DNA of 64,000 nucleotides from NCBI GenBank assembly GCA_033065855.1, contig JAVXUO010002916.1:124001-188000 (forward strand), read 5' to 3'. The stretch comes from Escallonia rubra (taxonomy: Eukaryota > Streptophyta > Magnoliopsida > Escalloniales > Escalloniaceae). Of the stretch, positions 56,173 to 64,000 are shown in pieces. Made by a program: the position numbers and the translations under genes. The number at the start of each line of letters is the position of its first letter. Position 1 is the stretch's first letter. The notes beneath the pieces are model-generated. The model saw nothing but the letters and a program-made list of their open reading frames with translations, had not been told where the DNA came from and ran no database searches.

Positions 56173-56514
56173 CGGCGGGACACCTTTCTCGCCGCCCCTA
56201 GCGGCAACCTGACCGTCCTTTTCTTTGGATGCAGCCTTTCTTCTAATTAAGCAGCACAGCAAAATGCAACAAAATACAGCTAAGACTACCAGGAGAGCCC
56301 CAGCTGCTATGAGAATGATATCTTTAGCACTCAGTTTCCGGCGACGCCCTTTGGATGTTCCCCCTGGCAATGGAGTCGGATTAACAGGAGGAAAATGAGA
56401 TATTGGACATGGGGTTGAAAAACTGTACCCACAGAGCTGAAGATTACCCATGAAGGAACTCGAATTGAATTTTTGAGAAAGATGAACTGGAACAGGACCA
56501 GAAAGGTTGTTATA
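56173..56514 (-). pseudogene. Fragment of an LRR receptor-like kinase gene (IMK2/IMK3-like)
   Basis: Encodes [36 protein letters not shown], a Pro-rich juxtamembrane stretch, a basic [11 protein letters not shown], a single membrane segment ([20 protein letters not shown] then LCCLIRRK) and [18 protein letters not shown]. This is the join between the last LRR, the membrane anchor and the start of the cytoplasmic part in the inflorescence/meristem receptor-like kinases (IMK2/IMK3, PRK-type inactive kinases). Homology stops at both ends: there are no LRRs upstream and no kinase domain downstream, only unrelated sequence. It is therefore an isolated fragment, either a decayed duplicate or a piece moved by a transposon. 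Confidence 0.7.
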
Positions 56515-56739
56515 TGAGAAGGGAGGCGGGGTGAGAAGCAAAGCTTCGGCGAAAGAGAAGGCGAACAACTTCCGGTACGGGCAACTTGAGGGGATGGGGT
56601 GAGAGGGAGTTGAAAATCCAGGCAGTGGAAGTGAAAAGTAGAGAAGAAACTGAAGAGATACAAGGCGAGCAGCTTCTGTGCCAGAGGCCAGAAAGGGTGA
56701 ACAGTAGTGGGGATGTACACATAGTTTCAGCGGGTCGAA

Positions 56740-59700
56740 AATTGTCAGCTAAAAAATGAATGGAACATAGTTTCTTTTACTCAAGAATACAATGTACACA
56801 TGGGTTTACCCATAACAAACAAATTATCGCATGGTCCCGACCATTGGGTGAGACCATGTAATAGGAGAAAAGGGACTGATGTTATAGTAGAATGCATTAA
56901 AGGATACATAAAATAATTACACTATATTTCTACGGCCTTAGATGGTCGAAACAGTTGGTCAGCATCAATCAATATTTTCTACTAAAAGGAACATGCACTT
57001 GAAAAATGTAACTGGGCTAACAAGATGAGGCATCGCGCCACGGTTAGAAGGATGGCGTAAAATGTGAAGATAAGTTTGAGCAATACAAATGTCTTTTTCC
57101 CTTATTTTGGTAAGATATTTACCTCGTTACCTTAGTAAAGCAATTGCACCACTTTGTCGCTATAATTATTGCAATTAGAATTTTCTTTCGGCCTAAAACG
57201 AGATTCAATTAATCAAAATCAACCTTAACATGTGAGAAATTCACAGGAACTCCCTTGTAGGCCACCTTCTTTGGTTTCGTATAGACCAGTTACTCTGGCA
57301 CACTGTGAGCTATGGTTATGGTGCTTCGTTCACCATCAATCCATCATGCATAGTTTATAACCACGCTCTTTTGTCACGATTGCGAAAAGAGATTAAAATA
57401 ATGTGATACAATTAACGAATGGAGTAACGCGATTTCGAAAATATGAAGCAGACATAGGAGCTTGACAGTTTTATTATGCACATAAAGGTAACGAGTAGGA
57501 TCATTTACGTTCTCATAACTTTCCTCACCTTACTTGTCATTCGATGTGCGATTCAGGTGACACTTGATTTGCGCTCTACATGTAATTATTGAATCTGACT
57601 CGCTTTTGCTCTGTCTCTGCTTTGCAGGTCCGACGCCGGTGGCCAATGATTTTCCCACCTCCACCGCGACTGCCCCCACTTACAACTCTCTTTTTGCTAT
57701 CATGAGGCTAAGTTCGTCGCTGATCAGTTAGCTGAAATTGTTAGCCTAGATGTTACTGTAACCGCATTTTTTTAATCCGATCTGCTCTGCAGCTTGACTT
57801 AATCTTCTTTTGTGTTGGGATACATACGGAGATGTCATGCCTCGAAGGATGCCCCTATTGCTACGCTGTACATAATTGAAGTACCATAAACATCGTTAAT
57901 TTTTTACAAGAATATAAAATATTCTTTTTTCTTCCTAATCTTATAAGTCAAGGCAGTCTCAAATGGCGCAAACACATGGTTTTCGGCTGCTATTCCTTGT
58001 ATATCAAATGTCAACTACAATTAATTAATAAAAATAATACTGTAGTTACATAATGTGAAAGCAATCTTCCTCCCTGTACATGCATTACGATGCATTACAG
58101 ATGCTTAACACATAGTTTGCTATATTAATTATTAATTATCATTAAACTATCTCTAGTTACACAAATTGCGTTCAAACTCATCATAATCTCTTCTAACTAT
58201 CTAGAATATTATAAAGTTTTTTGCCACTTTAATTAGTGTATGTTCTTATTAGCGTACATTGTGTGCCACGTTTTGAATAAAATAGAAAGCACGGCATATA
58301 AAGCGTATCACATTTTTTCCAGTTTAGTTGTTGCAGTGGTGAACGCACGAGTCAAAATGAGTATGGATGGATGCTATAGGGTTTTTGATATCAGATCAGA
58401 TGACTGTTATGGTTGCCCGGCTGATCGAAGAAAAGGATTAAGGTTTAAAGATTGGCGACAAAGCTGAACTTTAGGTGTCTGATTTGATTTATTTAAATCC
58501 GTCGAGGTAAACGTTGTTGTTGTTTTTTGCTTTTTTGGAATTAAAAAGATAAAAATTTTGGAAAGTTATTGTACGCTAGGCTAAAGTGTTCGACATATTC
58601 TGTTTTAATTTGATCATAATTTGTCTAAAATTTATTAGGTAGCTTCATCAGTTTGACCTATGCGGTCATGTTCAATGGTTGTAATTTCCTTACATAGAGT
58701 CATAGTTATCTTGTGACATACTTTTTGTTTGTATTACCCTAAGGCATTCCCTCCTTTTTACCACAAAAAAGAAAAAAAAAATCACTACCCACCACTTAGA
58801 TAAAAAATATTTGTGTTGTTTGAATACTAGATGTTTATAACACATGCAATGCGTGCACAAAAGTACAAATGAGTAAATTGTAAAAAAAAAATATATATAT
58901 ATATATTAAGAATTTTGACCTAGATTTTTTTCTTTTGTCTTAAATTAAATTTTTTTGTTTTAATTGTAATGACATGCTAAAGTTCAATGTCGTGTGTTAC
59001 TTAGTGAATATGTTACACCAAAATCACCATCATACCAAACAATTTATGGAGGCTTGACATTATAGATAGTACAAATGTATAAAAATTAAAAGAAATGATA
59101 ACATATAAGGATGCGGATATTGTGAAACAATAATCTAGCTTATATTGTATAAAATGGATATAGACGTATATGAGGATTTAATAGTGTGACACTATTAGAA
59201 CTTTGAGGAAGATGGGCGATGATTGCTCCCAAATTGGAAATAATAATTCATGACACTCAAGTGGTATGATTAGGAGCTTTAGCTTTTGGATGGTGCTACT
59301 TTTTTTTTTTGTGTGCGATGAAAAGGCGATTTTTTTTTATGGTGCTACTAGTTACACGAAAATGAAATAGAGTGGCACGCAAGTTGCACAATATATGTTT
59401 GATATGCACGTAAAGTAGTGTAGCGCACGAGTTCTCCAAAAATGTTAGAAGAGTTTGAGTCTTGAACGGAGAGGCTCCTCAGTTTTAATGTCGTTCATCC
59501 TAAAAGATGCGCACCCCTTGGTTTGTTTTCACCAAAATAATTTCTTTGATCCTGATTGATTGAGATGCGTTATTTCTGATATTCCTAATATAACCACTCT
59601 TGCAATATGTCCTCTATGAAATTAACATTGAAAATTTTCCGAAGGGAAAACGCATATTCAAATTAGTTTTTCAAGTACTATATTTATGTTTAAGAAAAAG

Positions 59701-60650
59701 ACTACGGTATTGCAATTCTGCAAAGTTTTTGCACTTAATGTTAGAAACGTTTATTATTATTATTATTATTGAGATTAAACTACTTTATTTTTGCATTGTG
59801 ACCTTGCCATCATACATTAGACTTCATGCAAGTGGAGTAGTTTAATTTTTTCTTTTGGGTGGTTGGGGACAGGAGTCATGGCTTTACATGGACCAAATTA
59901 CTATTTACTACTTTAGAGCCGGATCCAAACCGCGATGCCCTTCTCAGTATTCGCAACTTTACGAGCAACAACGGTGTGCTATGAATAGCAATAAAGATTT
60001 AGACTCTTGTCCCAAATGTAGGAGTGGAGAGGGAAACTCTTTCTCAAAATAGCCAAAGTGAAATTATTTCATGTTCTTGTCGTAGAGCTTTCATATGTAA
60101 ATGGAGTTTTTAACATCTGGCGGGAGGCTCCTGCCTCGGCCCCGGCCCCTGCTAGTTTCGAGTTGGTTTCCTCCTAACTTAAAAGTTGACTCCCAAATAA
60201 CGTGTTAATGATATTTTTGAAGGCTAAATTACCTCAGGCTAGGTGAAATTTTCGGTTGAAATACCTCGTCCAAATACACACGGAACCCGTTTAACGGGTG
60301 ACCTAGGTTTGCGAGTCGTTGGAGCTCTTGAAAAACCAAGTCTTGGCCCAACTTTGTTATGGGTAGCCAAAATTCATGAGCGCGATGTCGAATTACTAGT
60401 AAAGCAAAGGCCTTTGGGCCAAACCAAACAAAAGAACTACGCACCCATCACGGATACAGCCCAATAGGGAACTACAGCTACAATGAGTTTGGTCCGTCTA
60501 TTTAAGGTATTGTTTTTATTTACCCTAAAAACAAGACTTGATGTGGAAATTTTTGCATATGCAAGACTTGTTTGTTTAAGACATAAATATATATTTGTTT
60601 ACTACGGCAAATTTTTTTTTTTTGGAAGCTATTTTTACACCCTAATATTA
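56740..60650. other. Intergenic DNA, no gene supported
   Basis: Very AT-rich with scattered short frames. A splice-acceptor-like TTTGCAG at about 57622-57628 precedes GTCCGACGCCGGTGGCC, but no frame with a domain follows. An ATT/TTA run occurs at 59752-59770. Confidence 0.45.
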
Positions 60651-60654
60651 TATA

Positions 60655-60705
60655 TATTGGAAAAACGGTACGTACCGGCCGGTACGGTATCGATAACTAT
60701 GTTAA
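60655..60705. repeat. Family C repeat end
   Basis: GGTACGTACCGGCCGGTACG followed by GTATCGATAACTATG, matching the termini of the element at 24655-25440. The far end of this copy was not found. Confidence 0.45.
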
Positions 60706-61600
60706 TTCACTTTCTTTCTTTTAATGGAAAATTTAAAATTTTATTTATTTTAACCTTAAGCAAAATCACATCAGTTCACGAAATCATGAAGAATTTAGCC
60801 AAATAGCATTAGTACTAGATGAAGCTTAAATTATATATAGACACACACACACACATACTATTTTTGCTAAATCCACAACTTTTAGCCCTAGAAAGAAAAA
60901 AGTTTACATTTTGACAGTCAATGGGTGTGAAATTTATAAACAAAGTGTAAATTAATTTATAGCGTAGAGATGGTAAGGAGACGTCGGTTGTAGAGAAATC
61001 GAACATAAATCAAGAGAATTTGGTGCAATTTCCAAAAGTAAAAGATAGTGATCCTTGGATATCTTAAATGGAAATCCACCTTACACTAAAAATTGTTACT
61101 TTTGATTGTCAAATAATCAGTTTATTTGCCATGCTACCCATATTGGCTTTTCAATTATGTCCCTATGAGGCTGATAATCCTCTTTACTGGCCCGTTACTC
61201 TCTCTCTCTCTCTCTCTACTCGTTACAAATCAAGTTTTTATTATATTCTTCGCGTTCTCCCGAGAGTCATCCAAAAGTAAAGGGACCGAGACAATAATGA
61301 AAAAGATATTATGGATTAATTAACACGACAATCAAGGGACTCGATTGATTCTAATCAGATCTTCATATGTTTTCTTCATAATCAAGCGATCTGACTTGAT
61401 CACATTTAAGTCCGAATGAAATTTCATATCGTGTCATTCACTAGCAAAATTTCAAATTCGTTAAGGGGGCATTATCTAAATCTGGCTATTAAATAAATAA
61501 ATACAAATACAACCATTCAAGGGAGAATGACATATTCATATTGATATGATCATAATAATGATTGTAATTAACTGCTCATAAGCAAATATACCATTGACAA
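60706..61600. other. 3' flank of the DUF506 gene
   Basis: AT-rich with short CA and CT microsatellites (60840-60856, 61198-61217). The part next to 61600 is probably 3'UTR. No other feature seen. Confidence 0.45.
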
Positions 61601-62969
61601 TCACAGAACTTCAACAGCAGTGCAACGCAAGTTATCTACCAAATCTACCGTTAGCATCGATGCTCTTGACCTAGCGCTAGCCGGCCGCCGGCTAGAATAC
61701 GCGGTTGCCAAGGGCGGCCGCGAAGCGGCCGTGCGCTCGGTAATCCTCAGCCACTTGGCTTGCATGTACCTATGTTTCCTCCATGGCCCGATGTGCATTT
61801 TCTTTTCCTTCATGCATTTTTTTGCGGCCGAGCACAGAATCTTGACTAGGGTTAGCAACCGCTCGACTTTTCCGATGAACACTTCGGGAAGTTTGCTCAC
61901 TAGGCAATTATATTCTTCGCTAGCTCTAGCCATTTCGAATTCACCGCGAAAATTCAGCTCAATTATCACCCTCACTTCGCCTTTCTTTGAATTCGAGCTG
62001 TCCACGACATCCAAAAATGTATGCTCACCTGCATATTATAGAATATTTGAAGGGTAGAGATATTTGTTCAGCAACCATAATTCTAAAATGGCTTACATGA
62101 TGATCTAACTAAGATGGGAACCCTCATGCATGAACATGCATGGCCACGTTAGGGTGGGGTAGCAATAGCGATAAAATACTGGAAAACGATAGATTTCTCA
62201 TCGAAAGATAATGCTATTTTTTTCGTGATTGCTTGTTAAAGATTACGCATCTTATAAACAATCCCTTTTGTCAATCATTAACCGAAGAGAAAAGCAAAAG
62301 CAATGAAATGGCTGACATCTTTCTAAGGAGTAATGAGCTTCTTATGAAGATATGCAGAGTCTTTTGATACCTGATGGGATATCTATGGAGCTTTTCCACT
62401 TAGACTTGCAAATGGCGGAATCAAAATCCGCATTCTGAAGACGACGACATAATTCGGCCATCAAACAGTCCCGGCAACCACCGGAGACCGGTCTCCGGCA
62501 AGCACATACATTCCCGGCCGTTTCTACTTCCCTCAGCGCCTCCTTCGCGGCATTCCTAACTCTTGATTCCGATGAACTAGTCCTGCATAATGTTGCCTAC
62601 AAACATTGCAACAACCAAAGATTAAGAGCCAAAATTTTCAACTCCATCCCACAAAGAAAGAAAGCAAAAATGGAAACCATTTCATCATGAATGCTAACAA
62701 AACTTAATTACCTGTAAAAGCTCATGTTGATTCTCCCAAAAACTCTTGTTATCTTCAAGGTTTGCCAAATTTTCTTTCTGCCCCTCTTCGCTTTCATCTT
62801 CATGATCACCATAATCCATGCTTTCCGGAGAACCTTCCCATTCTTGTTCTAAAAACCCGAAAACAGTGTCGGACAGCGTCATCGCCGGATCTCCGGAAAG
62901 CTCGGTTTCACGGCCATCGCACGTCAAAATCCGGTGAGTCGTCGGAACTCTCGCCGTTGCTCTCACCAT
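61601..62969 (-). CDS. DUF506 family protein (PD-(D/E)XK-like fold)
   Basis: Three exons: 62969-62712, 62596-62371 and 62028-61601, with GT-AG ends; the first join is phase 0 and the second splits a Gly codon. The product is 303 residues. Exon 1 carries MTLSDTVFGFLEQEWEGS and an acidic stretch. Exon 2 has a Cys cluster (CACRRPVSGGCRDC) and CRRLQNADFDSAICKSKWKS. Exon 3 has the DUF506 core: EHTFLDVV, IIELNFRGEFEMARA (183-197), LPEVFIGKVERLL, and PWRKHRYMQAKWL (243-255). The family is plant-specific with a predicted nuclease-like fold and no proven catalysis. Arabidopsis RXR1, a member, restrains root-hair growth and binds a Rab GTPase. The start used is the ATG at 62969. No damage is seen. Confidence 0.93.
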
Positions 62970-63090
62970 GATCCAATCACCCTCACAAATATAAAAAGAA
63001 ATGTGCAATGTGTCCACAATCCTTACAAGCAAACATATATATACACACACACACAGAGGAACATATGTCCATTTGTGGGACCCACTCGTC

Positions 63091-63188
63091 CTACGTGGAC
63101 AGCTTAGCTGCCACGTGGCGGGAACCCACTTGGGTCATGTGCGGCGGGCAGCCTGAGGTGGTGGACCAGACAGCGGGGATCCACGTCA
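63091..63188 (-). promoter_or_regulatory. ACGT/G-box cluster upstream of the DUF506 gene
   Basis: A palindromic G-box CCACGTGG (63111-63118) is flanked by CTACGTGG (63091-63098) and CCACGTCA (63181-63188), all 120-220 bases before the ATG. Such ACGT clusters are bound by bZIP and bHLH factors and often give ABA or light response. Their use here is inferred only from sequence. Confidence 0.5.
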
Positions 63189-63189
63189 G

Positions 63190-64000
63190 TGTTAGGTCAA
63201 CAATAATTCAGATCTTACGTTGAAAAATAGTGGATATACTCGAATATTCTGAATTTTGTTATTTTAATTTGTGCCCCCGTTTTGTTTTTATGCTGCGATC
63301 CCATCCTAATCCCGTGGACGACGGGACCCACGCGAGTGAGATGACGGCCTGAGTTGATGAGACGAGGCGTGATCTGAGCCGTCGGATGTTTTAGGTCTAT
63401 CCGTTTGGTGGGGGCCACCCTTGTCTCCTGCCTACCTAATCAAGATGATCGAAAACATTAGCGGATTGCGACAGGAATAATGATGTCTCACTTACGCGGC
63501 GCCTTGCCCGTGGTTTTCGTTTTTGGAGGTGTTCTTCTGAGAAATCCCATCGGCCAAAATGTTGGCTAGATTAGGTTGGTATATGGCATGGCATTAATAA
63601 TTGAGGAGGAATCCGTGGTGGGAGATAAGGTCGAGGTGATATGATTAGCGCTACGAAATTTTAACTGATGAGTTAGTTGATATTAAAACGTGTGCCATAT
63701 GTTTACGATGATTAGAATTGACATGAAACCAATTATATGATTATCAGGATACGTGCAAATTACATCTTTGATTTCTTTTTTTAATTGAGATAATACTGAT
63801 CGATAATGATATAAGAGAATACTTTTTTTTTTTTTTTTGCTTATGTGGATTAACTTATGATAAACTATTGATTCGTCAAATTATTTAGAAGGATATGACG
63901 AGTTTAGTTCAATCTTAGATTAAAATTAATTCGTACTTCTTGATACTGGGCTTGAAAAATTATGAGTGCGTGCCTTTGTTTGTGAAAGGAATCTCCCCAC
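63190..64000. other. Intergenic DNA to the window end
   Basis: No gene recognised. A GC-richer stretch (63295-63425) contains GTGGACGACGGGACCCAC and CCGTCGGATG phrases without clear structure. A T homopolymer lies at 63822-63838. Confidence 0.45.

Noticed and set aside
1..64000. CRISPR arrays, operons, phage or bacterial systems, integrated viral genes
   Set aside because: The window is plant nuclear DNA with introns and plant transposons; no such signatures were seen.

Overview
The window is nuclear DNA from a flowering plant. The coding genes are plant-specific or in plant form: a VQ-motif protein, an AGP31-type cell-wall protein, a Raf-like kinase, a DUF506 protein, a plant bHLH factor and eIF3d. 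They carry GT-AG introns with AT-rich intron sequence. The spaces between them are long, AT-rich and full of transposon remains. The protein types and TE families suggest a eudicot. I cannot fix the genus from sequence alone.

Layout. 1.5-2.3 kb: intronless VQ gene, minus strand. 5.7-7.6 kb: a Stowaway-like MITE split by a 1.5 kb Mutator-like element that has captured a pentatricopeptide-repeat (PPR) gene piece. 9.7-12.8 kb: two more Stowaway-like MITEs, a hAT element with an 8-bp target duplication, and a copy of a small inverted-repeat MITE family. 12.9-16.3 kb: a broken small gene whose intron holds a 2.2 kb solo LTR. 19.7-21.5 kb: two-exon AGP31-like gene. 23.8-24.0 kb: a possible small gene. 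24.7-25.4 kb: an inverted-terminus repeat element. 27.3-29.3 kb: an old tandem duplication, one copy interrupted by a second hAT element. 30.2-32.0 kb: intronless eIF3d with telo-box and site II promoter signals. 35-37 kb: MITEs. 38.3-39.1 kb: three-exon bHLH gene. 40.3-42.5 kb: a second solo LTR of the same family, with a perfect 5-bp target duplication. 43.9-46.4 kb: a FAR1-like fragment, a ~610-bp tandem repeat and a G-rich minisatellite, bracketed by near-identical 170-bp direct repeats. 47.8 and 50.2 kb: two related SINE-like copies. 50.7-53.2 kb: three-exon Raf-like kinase with a probable 5'UTR intron. 56.2-56.5 kb: a receptor-kinase fragment. 61.6-63.0 kb: three-exon DUF506 gene.

All seven convincing or possible genes lie on the minus strand. 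They share no evident pathway and read as ordinary dispersed plant genes: translation initiation, cell wall, signalling and transcription. No new biochemical system is visible. The most interesting material is the transposon archaeology: a Pack-MULE with PPR capture and arms built of regularly spaced small palindromes, nested insertions whose empty sites can be read nearby, and solo LTRs carrying expanding GC-rich minisatellites. Splice sites given here were read by eye from GT/AG signals, reading frame and family conservation.
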